From: Corynebacterium auris
GTDB lineage: Bacteria; Actinomycetota; Actinomycetes; Mycobacteriales; Mycobacteriaceae
Direction of reading: 5' to 3'
NCBI RefSeq assembly: GCF_030408575.1
Contig: NZ_CP047047.1
Span: 1,599,991 to 1,663,990 of the forward strand
DNA: 64,000 nt
Position numbers and translations under genes: made by a program
Shown here: piece by piece, positions 34,169 to 43,438 of the stretch
How positions within the stretch are numbered: position 1 is the first letter of the stretch
Layout of the letters: each line of letters opens with the position of its first letter
The notes under the pieces: generated by a model
Seen by the model: the letters and a program-made list of their open reading frames with translations, nothing else
Databases searched by the model: none
What the model was told of the DNA's origin: nothing

Positions 34169-35327
34169 TCCCGAGCGCCTCACGAGCGCGAGCCCCGAAG
34201 AGATCACCCAGCTTTACGACGAACTTGCCCCCGGGGACCTGCCCGCCTGGAACACGGCGACCAACGACGTCACCTTTATCTACCGAGTCCCCGGCGCGCC
34301 CGCCGGTGTGGGCGTTCACCTGCGCATTAACCGGCTGACGGACAAGGCAAACTTCCCCCGCGGGGTCATGCACCGCGTCCCCGGCACCGACGTGTGGGTG
34401 CTAACGCTCAACATTTCGCCCACGCTGCGCGCAAGCTACGGCTTTTCGACATTCACCGGCCCCGCTCCCACCCACACTCCGCCCCCGGGCTTCGGCGCCC
34501 CGCCGACGAAGGCTGACCCCTTCAACCCCAGCGGTACGGCGCACACCTCGATCCTGGCCGGCCCGTATGCCCCGGCCCAGCCCGAATGGGAGGCTGCGGA
34601 CGCCGAGCTTTCCGGAAGCGTCAGCAAACGCGCCTGGGACAACCTCGGTGGCAAACCGGTGCACCTGTACGTCCCTCCCCGCCCGGCGCGGTCGTTGCTG
34701 CTGCTCACGGACGCGGAGCGGTGGCTCGGCGACGTCTTTGTCCCCCGCGCCCTCGAGCGCGCGGGCGGCCCCCTCGGGGAGGTGGCTGTGGTGGGCGTGG
34801 GCAACGTCGATAAGAATGATCGCCTCGCCTCGCTGGGGGAAAACCCGGCGTTCATTAGCGAGCTCGTTGAGGGCGTCGTGCCATGGGCCCGGCGCGAAAC
34901 GGGTGCCACTGGGCCCACGATTTTCGCCGGTCAAAGCATGGGCGGGGTCACGGCGATCGCGGCCGCGCTGCGCCACCCCGGCGCGTTCGATGGCGTCATC
35001 GCGCAATCGCCCTCCATGTGGTGGCAGCCCGGGCAGCGCCCCTCGCCCGCTCTGCTCGGCTCCACGACGCGCGACTACCTGCCCCGACTCGCCGATTCCC
35101 TTCCGTCCGATCCGCGCACCCGCATCGCGTTGAGCGTCGGAGCGCAGGAGAACGCAACCGTCGCGCACGTCGCGGGGCTGGAGCTCTACCTGCGCGCCCG
35201 CGGGTGGAGGACGCGGCTCACCATCGAAGACGGCGGCCACGACTACGCGTGGTGGCGCGGAGATCTTCTTGCCCAGCTGACAACCATGATTGGACCACAC
35301 GGTGACCACAGCAACACCAGCAACTGA
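34161..35327 (+). CDS. fes: Ferric enterobactin-type esterase (Fes/IroD family)
   Basis: Alpha/beta-hydrolase (388 aa) expected to open the trilactone of the ferric siderophore in the cytoplasm and release iron. It has the Fes N-terminal domain (TNDVTFIYRVPG...), the nucleophile elbow GQSMGGVTAIAA and the C-terminal catalytic His in GGHDYAWWRGDL. No signal peptide is visible, consistent with a cytoplasmic role. GTG 34161 overlaps the carrier-protein stop by 8 bases, giving tight coupling. The presence of Fes implies a serine-lactone backbone. The downstream synthetase overlaps its 3' end. Confidence 0.92.
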   Translation: MINPERLTSASPEEITQLYDELAPGDLPAWNTATNDVTFIYRVPGAPAGVGVHLRINRLTDKANFPRGVMHRVPGTDVWVLTLNISPTLRASYGFSTFTGPAPTHTPPPGFGAPPTKADPFNPSGTAHTSILAGPYAPAQPEWEAADAELSGSVSKRAWDNLGGKPVHLYVPPRPARSLLLLTDAERWLGDVFVPRALERAGGPLGEVAVVGVGNVDKNDRLASLGENPAFISELVEGVVPWARRETGATGPTIFAGQSMGGVTAIAAALRHPGAFDGVIAQSPSMWWQPGQRPSPALLGSTTRDYLPRLADSLPSDPRTRIALSVGAQENATVAHVAGLELYLRARGWRTRLTIEDGGHDYAWWRGDLLAQLTTMIGPHGDHSNTSN

Positions 35328-38300
35328 GGCCCAGTCGGCCTTCTACTTCGCGCAGGTCCTCGAACCGGGCTCGGCCACGCTGCAGTGCGCGGAACTGCTC
35401 GCCTTTGACGGCGAAATCGACCCGGACAAGCTGCGGCGGATCATCGCCGACGCCACCGAGCGGCTCGTCCCGTGCACGCATGAGTTCGTGCCGGCGGGCG
35501 GGGGGATCGTCGCGAAGAAAACTGCCGAGCGCCCCGACATCACCGTCGAACGGCTCACCGCGGCGCCCGCAGGTGGAGTGGAGCAGTGGGCGCGCGAGCG
35601 CATCAACGTGCCCGCGCTTGTCGACGCCACCCGGCTGACGCCCCGTGAAACCTCCGGCCACATCATTGCGTACGTGCCGGACCAGGGGTGGGTGTGGCTG
35701 GCCCGGTTCCACCACATTGTTGGCGACGGCTTTGCGCTGCACCTCTTCGTGCGCTGGGTGGCGGAGTCCTACCGGCTGGGCGGCCTCACGGACGGGCCGT
35801 TCACCTCGCAAGAGGACGCCCTCGCGTCCGGTTCCAGTGCGGTGCAGAAGGACGACCAGGAGTTCTGGTCGCAGGTGGAGATCGACACCGACGTCGCGCG
35901 CCTCAACCCCGGGCGCGTCACCGGCCCCAACGCGCGCGTGCTGCGCACCGTGGCCAGTATTGGGAGCGACGAGCGCCGCGCTCTGCGGGGCATCGCGCGC
36001 GCGGTCGGCGTGGGCGAAGCGGACGTGCTGGGCGCCATTGCTGCCCACTACGTCTCGACCGCCACCGGCAGCGCACGCGTGGTGTTGGCCGTGCCGCAGA
36101 TGAACCGCCGCATGGGCAGCCCGCTCACCCCGCTCGACCCGGTGGTAACCGCACCTCCCGTCCCGATGGAGATTCGCCGCGGCGAGACGGTCGGTGAGGC
36201 CGCCCGCGCGTTCGCGGAGGTCAGCGCCGAGCGCCGCCAGCACGGCCGCTACCCGACGGAACGAATCCGCCGCGACCACGGTGTATCGCCCGGCGTGGCC
36301 CTGACCGGGCCAAGCCTCAACGTGCGGCCTTTTACCGCGCGTTTCGATTTCGGTACCGCGACCGCAACGCTTACGACGATATCCGTCGGGCCAATCGAAG
36401 ACGTGGAAATCATTGTCCAAACAGGTGCACAGGGTGGCCTCGACGTGATCATGATGTCGCACGACGACCCGGCGCGGGCGGGACTGCTCGCTACCCACGC
36501 GCAGCGCCTGGCACGCGGGCTCACTGGCCTCGCCCGCTCGCGGTCGGGGGCAGAGTTGCCGTGCGCTGCACTCCAATTCTTCGCTACCGCGGAGCTTGCG
36601 CCGGTCATCGACATGAACAGGACCGATCACCCGTTGCACGCGCAACCGAACACGCTGACGGGTCTGCTGCGGCAGCGTCGGGGCGTCGAAAAGAACTCTG
36701 TCTCCCCTGGCCTGATGTGGCGCGGGGGCGCGCTGACGAGGGGCGAGATGTGGGATAACGTCGACGCGGCTGCCGCGACGCTTGCCGACGCCGGAGTGCG
36801 CGCCGGTTCCGTTGTCGCCGTGCGCATCGACCGCAGCCCAGACCTCCTTCTCGCCGTCGCAGCAATCGCCTCACTCGGTGCGACGTGGTGCCCGATCGCG
36901 CCCGACCTCCCCACTGCCCGGGCCGCAGAGATGCTGCGGACAAGCGGGGCGTCGTTCGCGGTCGAGTCAAGCGGCGATTTCCAGCTGCGAGTCTCGCGCG
37001 AGGGCGACGGCTCCGGTGAGGCTCGCGAGCCGCAGCCGCACAGCGCAGCCTATGTGCTGTTCACCTCTGGTTCCACGGGTGCGCCGAAGGCTGTTGTCGT
37101 GCCCCACCGCGCGCTCCTCAACCGCCTGGAATGGATGGCAAAGAACTACCATCTGGGCGCGGGCACGGTCGTTGCGCACAAGACACCCTCTACGTTCGAC
37201 GTCTCTGTCTGGGAGATGCTGCTGCCCTTCACACACGGCGTGACCGGTGCGGTGTGCGGGCCGACCTCACACCTCGACCCGCAGGAACTCTTCACCGAGC
37301 TCAGCGAACTCGGTGTCGAAGTCTGCCACTTTGTCCCCTCCGCCCTGGCCAGTTTCTTGGCGTACCACCGTCTGAACCTTCCCAGCTCCGCTTTGCGTGT
37401 GCACACGGTCTTTACCTCCGGGGAAGCACTGGGCGGAGACACCGCTCACGCAGCGCAGGAACTTCTTCGCGCCCGCGTGGTCAACCTGTACGGGCCCGCG
37501 GAGGCAGCGATCGACGTCACCGAGTACGTGGTCACCGGCCACGAGGACTCGATCCCGATCGGCCGGCCCGTGTGGAACACGACCGCGTGGGTTCTCGACC
37601 CCGCGGGACGCGTCGTGCCCCCTGGTATTACGGGCGAGCTGCACCTGGGTGGCGTCCAGCTAGCCACCGGTTACGCGGGCCGCGACGACCTCACCCAGGA
37701 GCGCTTCCGCATCCACCCCGTCTGCGGGCGCCTCTATTCGACGGGCGACCTCGCCCGCGTCGGTGACGACGGGCAGATCTACTACGACGGGCGCACGGAC
37801 TTCCAGATCAAGCTGCACGGGCAGCGCATTGAGCCCGGAGACATCGAGGTAGCCGCCCGCCGCATCGCGGGCGTTGACGACGCCATCGCGGTGGCGCGCC
37901 GCGTCGCCGGTGACATGCAGCTGGTTCTCTACGCAGCCACGGGCTCATCCGGGGTCACTGCCGAGACGATCACCCGTGAGCTACGCAGCGCCCTTCCGGC
38001 CTACATGGTGCCCGCCTTTGTCCTGCTTATGGACCAGCTACCGGTGTCGCGCAACGGAAAAATCGACCGCGCCGCGCTGCCGGAACCCACTGCTCCCGCT
38101 GGTGCCGCGCTTCCGGCCACGGCGGCCGAGCGCGCTATCGCCGAGGCTGTAGCAGCGGTGCTCGGGGTTGACCCGGCACTGGATCTGGACCGCAGCTTCT
38201 TCGAACTGGGCGGGACGTCGCTGACCGCAGTGCAGCTTACAGCGCGGTTGTCGGACACAGGCCGCACCGTCTCCGTCGCCGACGTCTTTGCGGCGGGAAC

Positions 38301-39069
38301 GCTGCGGGCGCTGGCCGGGGCCGAGGAGGACTCTCCCGCCAGCGCGTACGACCGGTTGCTGGAGCTCAAACCGCACCGGGACGACTCGGTTCCGCCCGTG
38401 GTCGCCCTCTACCCCGCCGGCGGGTTGGGCTGGTGCTACGCGGGCCTCGCGCAGTTCCTCGCGCCCGGTCGCGGGTTGTTTGCGGTGCAGGCGCCGGCGC
38501 TGACCGGGGGCGTTGCGGGGGCGTCGATAAGCGATGTTGCTCGCGACGCCCTCTCCCTGCTGCCCTGGGACGAGTTCGACGCCGTGGGCTGGTCCGTAGG
38601 CGGCGTAATTGCGCAGGACATGGCCGCCGCGGCGCCGGAGCGCGTGCGCCGACTCGTGCTGATGGATTCGTACCCCGCCCCGCTGTGGGCCTCGCGGCCT
38701 GCCCCGACCCATGCGGAGCTAGTGCGCGGGCTCGCGGCAATGGCCGGGGTCGACACGGATGGCGAGGACGCCGAGGATGTGTATCGGGCGATCGCCGAGT
38801 CCCGCTCGCCGCTCTCGCGGCTAGACGAGGCGACCCGCAGCACCGTTTTCACTGAGATGGAGCGCAACGCCGCGCTCATGCGTTCCCACGAGACGAGCCA
38901 GACGTCGGTGCCTGCCGTGCACCTGCGTGCCACGCGCAACCCGGAGCACATGCCGGCCCAGTCGTGGGAGCCGTTTGTGGGCGGGCTGGAGCTGGTGGAG
39001 GTGGAGACCACCCACCCGGGAATGGTCGCCTCCGAGACGTTCCAGTTGGTGGCGGAGCTTTTGGACTAG
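35302..39069 (+). CDS. entF: EntF-type nonribosomal peptide synthetase (C-A-T-TE), serine-specific
   Basis: Four-domain synthetase (1255 aa) that joins DHB to L-serine and oligomerises and cyclises the product. The condensation domain has HHIVGDG near residue 137. The A domain has LFTSGSTGAPKAV and NLYGPAEAAIDV; its specificity residues read by eye D-V-W-H-F-S-L-I-D-K against DVWHFSLVDK for E. coli EntF. The carrier Ser is in FFELGGTSLTAVQL, and the thioesterase has GWSVGG, an Asp in DSYP and a His in THPGMV. The start is uncertain: GTG 35302 or TTG 35290, both overlapping fes. Its TAG overlaps the TAG of the converging entB. No MbtH gene is adjacent. Confidence 0.93.
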   Translation: MTTATPATEAQSAFYFAQVLEPGSATLQCAELLAFDGEIDPDKLRRIIADATERLVPCTHEFVPAGGGIVAKKTAERPDITVERLTAAPAGGVEQWARERINVPALVDATRLTPRETSGHIIAYVPDQGWVWLARFHHIVGDGFALHLFVRWVAESYRLGGLTDGPFTSQEDALASGSSAVQKDDQEFWSQVEIDTDVARLNPGRVTGPNARVLRTVASIGSDERRALRGIARAVGVGEADVLGAIAAHYVSTATGSARVVLAVPQMNRRMGSPLTPLDPVVTAPPVPMEIRRGETVGEAARAFAEVSAERRQHGRYPTERIRRDHGVSPGVALTGPSLNVRPFTARFDFGTATATLTTISVGPIEDVEIIVQTGAQGGLDVIMMSHDDPARAGLLATHAQRLARGLTGLARSRSGAELPCAALQFFATAELAPVIDMNRTDHPLHAQPNTLTGLLRQRRGVEKNSVSPGLMWRGGALTRGEMWDNVDAAAATLADAGVRAGSVVAVRIDRSPDLLLAVAAIASLGATWCPIAPDLPTARAAEMLRTSGASFAVESSGDFQLRVSREGDGSGEAREPQPHSAAYVLFTSGSTGAPKAVVVPHRALLNRLEWMAKNYHLGAGTVVAHKTPSTFDVSVWEMLLPFTHGVTGAVCGPTSHLDPQELFTELSELGVEVCHFVPSALASFLAYHRLNLPSSALRVHTVFTSGEALGGDTAHAAQELLRARVVNLYGPAEAAIDVTEYVVTGHEDSIPIGRPVWNTTAWVLDPAGRVVPPGITGELHLGGVQLATGYAGRDDLTQERFRIHPVCGRLYSTGDLARVGDDGQIYYDGRTDFQIKLHGQRIEPGDIEVAARRIAGVDDAIAVARRVAGDMQLVLYAATGSSGVTAETITRELRSALPAYMVPAFVLLMDQLPVSRNGKIDRAALPEPTAPAGAALPATAAERAIAEAVAAVLGVDPALDLDRSFFELGGTSLTAVQLTARLSDTGRTVSVADVFAAGTLRALAGAEEDSPASAYDRLLELKPHRDDSVPPVVALYPAGGLGWCYAGLAQFLAPGRGLFAVQAPALTGGVAGASISDVARDALSLLPWDEFDAVGWSVGGVIAQDMAAAAPERVRRLVLMDSYPAPLWASRPAPTHAELVRGLAAMAGVDTDGEDAEDVYRAIAESRSPLSRLDEATRSTVFTEMERNAALMRSHETSQTSVPAVHLRATRNPEHMPAQSWEPFVGGLELVEVETTHPGMVASETFQLVAELLD

Positions 39070-39707
39070 GCGGAGCGCAGGGAGCGCAACGCGTCGTCCG
39101 TGCTGATGACGCGCCCTGCCCGCTGGGCCACCCAGCGTGACGCTGCCTGGTGGTCGGCAGCGGTGAAGTCAGCCACCGCGTCGTGGACCAAGAAGGGCTG
39201 GATGTCCTCCATAAACGCGACGACGGCCGTGGTTTTGATGCCGATGTCGGCGTACACGCCCGTGATCAGCAGCTGGTCGCGGCTCAGGGCGCGGAGGCGT
39301 TCGCGCAGATTAGTCTTTGCAAAGGCCGAGTAGCGCCACTTGGTCAGCACCGTGTCGCCAGCAGCGGGGGTGAGCTCGTCGATAATGCGTGCAGCCTCGG
39401 GTTTTCCCGTCATGCCGGGGCCCCAAAAGTCGCTCACAAGGGCGCGCTTCTCCGCAGGCTGGTCCGAGGGCTGGGCGGTGTAGAAAACCGGAACGTCGCG
39501 GGAGCGGGCCTCGTCGAGAAGCAACGCGATCGCGGGGATAACCGCACCCATGGGTTCCTCGTTGGCCGAGTAGGGGGCGATGAAGTGCCGCTGCATGTCG
39601 TGGACAAGCAGCGCGCATCGCTGCGGGTCAAGCGGCCAATCGACGTGCGACGCCGGAATGTCGCGGTCAAGGGGGTAAGCGATTGCCGTGGGCAGAGAAG
39701 TAGCCAT
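39066..39707 (-). CDS. entB: Isochorismatase (EntB N-terminal type, no carrier domain)
   Basis: Hydrolyses isochorismate to 2,3-dihydro-2,3-dihydroxybenzoate and pyruvate (213 aa). Family features are the catalytic Asp in CALLVHDMQRHF, the Lys in TVLTKWRYSAF and LLITGVYADIGIKTTA, close to GVYAHIGCMTTA of EntB. It ends after the hydrolase domain, and the aryl carrier is the separate 74-aa protein at 33944. ATG 39707. It is last in the leftward operon, and its stop shares CTAG with the synthetase stop. Confidence 0.95.
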   Translation of the reverse strand: MATSLPTAIAYPLDRDIPASHVDWPLDPQRCALLVHDMQRHFIAPYSANEEPMGAVIPAIALLLDEARSRDVPVFYTAQPSDQPAEKRALVSDFWGPGMTGKPEAARIIDELTPAAGDTVLTKWRYSAFAKTNLRERLRALSRDQLLITGVYADIGIKTTAVVAFMEDIQPFLVHDAVADFTAADHQAASRWVAQRAGRVISTDDALRSLRSA

Positions 39708-39735
39708 GATTCCTTTCCGGTTTTTAGAAAGCGTT

Positions 39736-40812
39736 TTAGACAGCAGCGCGCTGCACGGCGCGGATGATGGTGGATAGTTTGTTGTGCGTCTCCACGTACT
39801 CGGCGCTGGGGTCGGAGCCGGCGATGATCCCGGCCCCAGCCCAGGCGGTGACGTGGCGCGCCTCGTAGAGCGCGCAGCGCAGCGTGACGGCCCACTCGCC
39901 GTCGCCGGCCGCGTCGCAGTAACCGACGCTGCCCGCGTACAGTCCACGCGGTGTCGGCTCAATGTCCGCGATGGCGTCCACGGCCTTTTGCGTAGGTGTC
40001 CCCGCCACCGCGGGGGTGGGATGCAGCAGGCGGGCGATGGTGAGCACGTCCATACATTTATCCCGCAGCGTCGCACTGATGTGCGTGCCGAGGTGCCACA
40101 TCGAATCCGTGGCGGTCAGTGTGGGCTCCGGCACCTTCACGTCGACGCAGTACGGCGCCAGCGTGTCGGCGATCATCTCGGTGACATAGCGATGCTCGCG
40201 CAGGTCCTTCGCGGAAGCGAGAAGTCCCTCCCCCAGCTCGCGGTCTGTCGCCGGGTCTGGGCTGCGCCCGATGGATCCCGCCAGCGGATGGCTGGTGAGG
40301 TGCACACCGCGTTTGCGCATAAGCTGTTCGGGGCTGGCCCCGACGATCGCGCTTTCGGGCCCCGTCGGTACCGAGAACACGTGGGCGGCGGGGTTCGTTC
40401 CCCGCAGCTCGTCGATGAGCTGGTCCCAGTCGAGGTCACGCTCGACGGTGGTGCTCACGGCTCGCGCGAGCACCACTTTCCGCAAAGCGACGTCCGCCCC
40501 GATGCGGCGGATCGCGTCGGCAACCGCCCCCTCAAAACCATCGCGGTCGAAGGTCTCCGGCTCGATGTTTGCCCCGCTCGTCTCCCGGCGGCGGGTGCGG
40601 GCCGCGTCGCAATCCCCCGCCGCCTGGCCGGTTTTCTCTGCGACGCAGACCCCCTCGCGGCACACATACAACTGGTCAGGCGAGCCCTTCTCAAAAGCCA
40701 ACGCGCCGACGACGGTGCGCCCCGGCACCCACGTTGTTGCCGGGCGCAGCGACGAGGCGGGGGCGCTGACCTGCACGGCCGGCGAGTCGTAGTAGAAATC
40801 GCTATTACGCAT
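39736..40812 (-). CDS. entC: Isochorismate synthase
   Basis: Chorismate-using enzyme (358 aa) that makes isochorismate, the first committed step toward 2,3-dihydroxybenzoate. Signatures are RKVVLARAV, the SHPLAGSIGRSPDP block, HLGTHISATL, LLHPTPAVAGTPTQKA and the C-terminal GAGIIAGSDPSAEYVET. The EntC/DhbC/MenF family is clear; its place between entA and entB supports a siderophore rather than menaquinone role. ATG 40812 overlaps the entA stop by 8 bases. Confidence 0.95.
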   Translation of the reverse strand: MRNSDFYYDSPAVQVSAPASSLRPATTWVPGRTVVGALAFEKGSPDQLYVCREGVCVAEKTGQAAGDCDAARTRRRETSGANIEPETFDRDGFEGAVADAIRRIGADVALRKVVLARAVSTTVERDLDWDQLIDELRGTNPAAHVFSVPTGPESAIVGASPEQLMRKRGVHLTSHPLAGSIGRSPDPATDRELGEGLLASAKDLREHRYVTEMIADTLAPYCVDVKVPEPTLTATDSMWHLGTHISATLRDKCMDVLTIARLLHPTPAVAGTPTQKAVDAIADIEPTPRGLYAGSVGYCDAAGDGEWAVTLRCALYEARHVTAWAGAGIIAGSDPSAEYVETHNKLSTIIRAVQRAAV

Positions 40813-41545
40813 GCAGCGTCGCCCCACCATCCACGTAAATCTCCTGCATGGTCACGTGCGCCGACGCCGGGGTGGCCAGGTACAGCGCGGTGCGGGCCAC
40901 GTCGGCAGGGTCGGCGATCCTGCCGAGGGGAATGCCCAGGCGAGCAGTCTCGAGGTTTCCTTTCACGACGTCCCGCTCCCCCGCCTCCGGGTCATCCCCC
41001 CAAAAGTCCCGCTGCATCTGCGTCATCGTCGAGCCGGGGCAGAGCACGTTGACCCGAATGCCGTGCCGCGCCACCTCGAGGCCCAGGGTGCGGGCAATGT
41101 ACGACGCCGCCGCCTTGGAGGCGCCGTACCCACCGAAGTTGACGCGCGGCACGCCCGCCGCGTTCGACGCCACGGTCACGATCGCGCCCGGCGTCGACTG
41201 CTCAACCATCAACGCCGCGGCCCGGCGCACCACATTAAACGCACCCGTGGTGTTAACCTCCATCACCCGGCCCAGGTCAGCGGCGGTCGTCTCAAGCAGC
41301 GGCTTGGTCAGCAGCACCCCCGCCGCGTGCACGCACGCTGTGAGACGCCCACGCTGCGCAATGGAGGACACAAGCTTGTCGATGTCCTCCTCCCGCGCCA
41401 CGTCACAACCATGAGCCCCGGTCAGGTCACTGCGCACCACCTCGTCGAAGTGTCCCGAGGCCTCGAGGGCGTCGGCGATCGCCGCCCCGATGCCACCGGC
41501 AGCACCGGTGACGAGGGCGCATGTTGTCTCCAGCTGTTGAACCAT
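40805..41545 (-). CDS. entA: 2,3-dihydro-2,3-dihydroxybenzoate dehydrogenase
   Basis: Short-chain dehydrogenase (246 aa) that oxidises 2,3-dihydro-DHB to 2,3-dihydroxybenzoate with NAD. The cofactor loop is VTGAAGGIGAAIADAL, with catalytic Tyr-X3-Lys in GGYGASKAAASYIARTL and a C-terminal EIYVDGGATLHA. On sequence alone it could be another SDR, but its place between fepC and entC makes EntA the best call. ATG 41545 follows AAAGGA. It lies 49 nt after the ATPase gene. Confidence 0.92.
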   Translation of the reverse strand: MVQQLETTCALVTGAAGGIGAAIADALEASGHFDEVVRSDLTGAHGCDVAREEDIDKLVSSIAQRGRLTACVHAAGVLLTKPLLETTAADLGRVMEVNTTGAFNVVRRAAALMVEQSTPGAIVTVASNAAGVPRVNFGGYGASKAAASYIARTLGLEVARHGIRVNVLCPGSTMTQMQRDFWGDDPEAGERDVVKGNLETARLGIPLGRIADPADVARTALYLATPASAHVTMQEIYVDGGATLHA

Positions 41546-41594
41546 GCTTGGTTGTCCTTTCTGTAAAAGTGAGGAAATGTGAATCGTGTTGGGC

Positions 41595-42395
41595 TCACCC
41601 ACTGTCGCGGGGAAGAACAATGGGACGGCCAGTCTCCGGGTCTGCAAGGACGGAGCATTCCAAGCCGTAGACACTGCTAATGAGCTCTTCGGTGACCACC
41701 TGTTTCACCGGCCCCTGAGCCGCGATCGCGCCGTTGCGCATCACAATCAGATGTGTGGCGTAACGAAACGCCAAGGTCAGCTCGTGCAGCACGGCGACGA
41801 CCGTGCGTCCCGCGCGCTGCATATCGCGAGCCAGGTTAAGTACCTCCACCTGATGCGTGATGTCGAGGTATGTCGTTGGCTCGTCGAGAAGCACAATGGG
41901 TGTGCTTTGGGCAAGCACAAGCGCGAGCCATACCCGTTGGCGCTGTCCACCGGATAACTCAGCGACAGGACGGCCCGCCAGACCGCCAACCCCGGCTTGG
42001 CGCATCGCGGTGCTGACGGCTTCCTCGTCCTCACGCGACCACTGTCGCAATAACCCCTGGTACGGGTAGCGCCCCCGGGCTACAAGGTCGGCAACGACGA
42101 TGCCGTCGGGCACAGTGGGCGCCTGCGGCAGCAGGCCGAGCTGCCGCGCTACCTCTTTCGGTTTGTACTCCCCGACCGGCCGGTCGCCCAGGTAGACGGT
42201 TCCGGCACGGGCCGGCACCATCCGCGCGAGCGCTTTGAGCAGCGTCGACTTTCCGCAGGCGTTGGGCCCAACAATCGCGGTGAATTCGCCGTCGGGAATC
42301 GCGACGGAGAGGTCCTCAATAACAACGCGGTCGCGGTATGCCACCGTGAGGTTCTCGGCGCGCAGTGATGTGGACACAGTCGTAGTTAGCGTCAT
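41595..42395 (-). CDS. fepC: Ferric siderophore ABC transporter, ATP-binding protein
   Basis: FecE/FepC-type ATPase (266 aa) powering the FecCD permeases encoded upstream. Walker A is GPNACGKST, the signature LSGGQRQRVWLALVLAQ, Walker B IVLLDEPT and the switch His in LHELTLAFR. I choose ATG 42395 (MTLTTTV), with GGAG about ten bases upstream; it overlaps the stop of the preceding permease in an ATGA arrangement. Confidence 0.94.
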   Translation of the reverse strand: MTLTTTVSTSLRAENLTVAYRDRVVIEDLSVAIPDGEFTAIVGPNACGKSTLLKALARMVPARAGTVYLGDRPVGEYKPKEVARQLGLLPQAPTVPDGIVVADLVARGRYPYQGLLRQWSREDEEAVSTAMRQAGVGGLAGRPVAELSGGQRQRVWLALVLAQSTPIVLLDEPTTYLDITHQVEVLNLARDMQRAGRTVVAVLHELTLAFRYATHLIVMRNGAIAAQGPVKQVVTEELISSVYGLECSVLADPETGRPIVLPRDSG

Positions 42396-43438
42396 GAGCT
42401 TTTTCTCCATTCGTGGGCAAGAAGCCAGATCAGATAGACGCCACCAAGTACCCCGGTGACCACTCCCACCGGCAGTTGAACTGGGGCGAACGCGCGTTGC
42501 GCAATCACATCGGACGAGGCGACCAGCAGAGCGCCGACAAGCGCAGAGCCGCCAAACCCAACCCCCGGGGCGCGCGCGATAAGGCGGGCAAGCTGCGGTG
42601 CAGCTAACGCCACGAAAGAAATCGGGCCCGCCGCCGCGACAGCTACAGCAGAAAGCGCCACCCCAACCGCAATGAGCTCACGCCGCCGCTTTGGGACGTC
42701 CACGCCCAGGCCGCAGGCCACCTCGTCACCGGCGAGCATGACGGTCAGAGGACGCGCGAGAACAAGCGACAATGGCACGAGCACAGCCAGCGCGATGACG
42801 AGGACGACGACAGGGGGCCAGGTGACGGCGTTGAACGACCCGGCCAACCAGATCGCACTTTGCTGCGCTTTGTCGAGTGACGCACGCACAACAAGCAAGT
42901 GGTTAACGGCACGCAGCGCGAACGACACACCAACACCAATGAGGACGAAGGTGATGCCACCCAATCCAGTACTTGTCGTGCTGCTACGGGCCAAGGCAAA
43001 GACGAGCGCACCCGTGACGCACCCCCCAGCGATGGCGCCGAAGGAGATGAGGACGGGGGTGGCGTCGAAAAGCATGATGGCAATGACGGCGCCCGTTGCC
43101 GCACCCGTTGTAAACCCTGTGATGTCGGGGCTGCCCAGGGGGTTGCGGGTAACGTTTTGGAAGATAGCTCCCGAGATTCCCAGGGCTGCGCCCACGAGGA
43201 GTGCCGCGATGACGCGGGGGGCGCGCAGCTCCCGCACGAAGTAGCTGGCTAGCGCGTTATCTCCCGTGCCGACAATCGCGCGCAGCGTGTCTGCGACGCT
43301 TAATGGGTAATCGCCAATCATGAGGGCGACGATGGCCACAGCTGCGCAGGCGAGACCGATGATTACGTTGACAGCAAGTGCGCGACGGGGGACGCGGAGG
43401 CACGCGGCGCCCACGCACACGGTGATATAGGTCGTCAC
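42392..43438 (-). CDS. fepG: Ferric siderophore ABC transporter permease (FecCD family, FepG-like)
   Basis: Iron-siderophore permease (348 aa) with about nine or ten hydrophobic segments. FecCD hallmarks are RELRAPRVIAALLVGAALGI, SGAIFQNVTRNPLGSPD and a C-terminal GPISFVALAAPQLARLIA. The start GTG 43438 overlaps the stop of the first permease gene by 4 bases. The pair should form the heterodimeric channel. Confidence 0.93.
   Translation of the reverse strand: MTTYITVCVGAACLRVPRRALAVNVIIGLACAAVAIVALMIGDYPLSVADTLRAIVGTGDNALASYFVRELRAPRVIAALLVGAALGISGAIFQNVTRNPLGSPDITGFTTGAATGAVIAIMLFDATPVLISFGAIAGGCVTGALVFALARSSTTSTGLGGITFVLIGVGVSFALRAVNHLLVVRASLDKAQQSAIWLAGSFNAVTWPPVVVLVIALAVLVPLSLVLARPLTVMLAGDEVACGLGVDVPKRRRELIAVGVALSAVAVAAAGPISFVALAAPQLARLIARAPGVGFGGSALVGALLVASSDVIAQRAFAPVQLPVGVVTGVLGGVYLIWLLAHEWRKSS

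Noticed and set aside
35302..39069. Bacillibactin/corynebactin (DHB-Gly-Thr) synthetase
   Set aside because: Only one adenylation domain is present and its code fits serine; DhbF has two modules (Gly and Thr).
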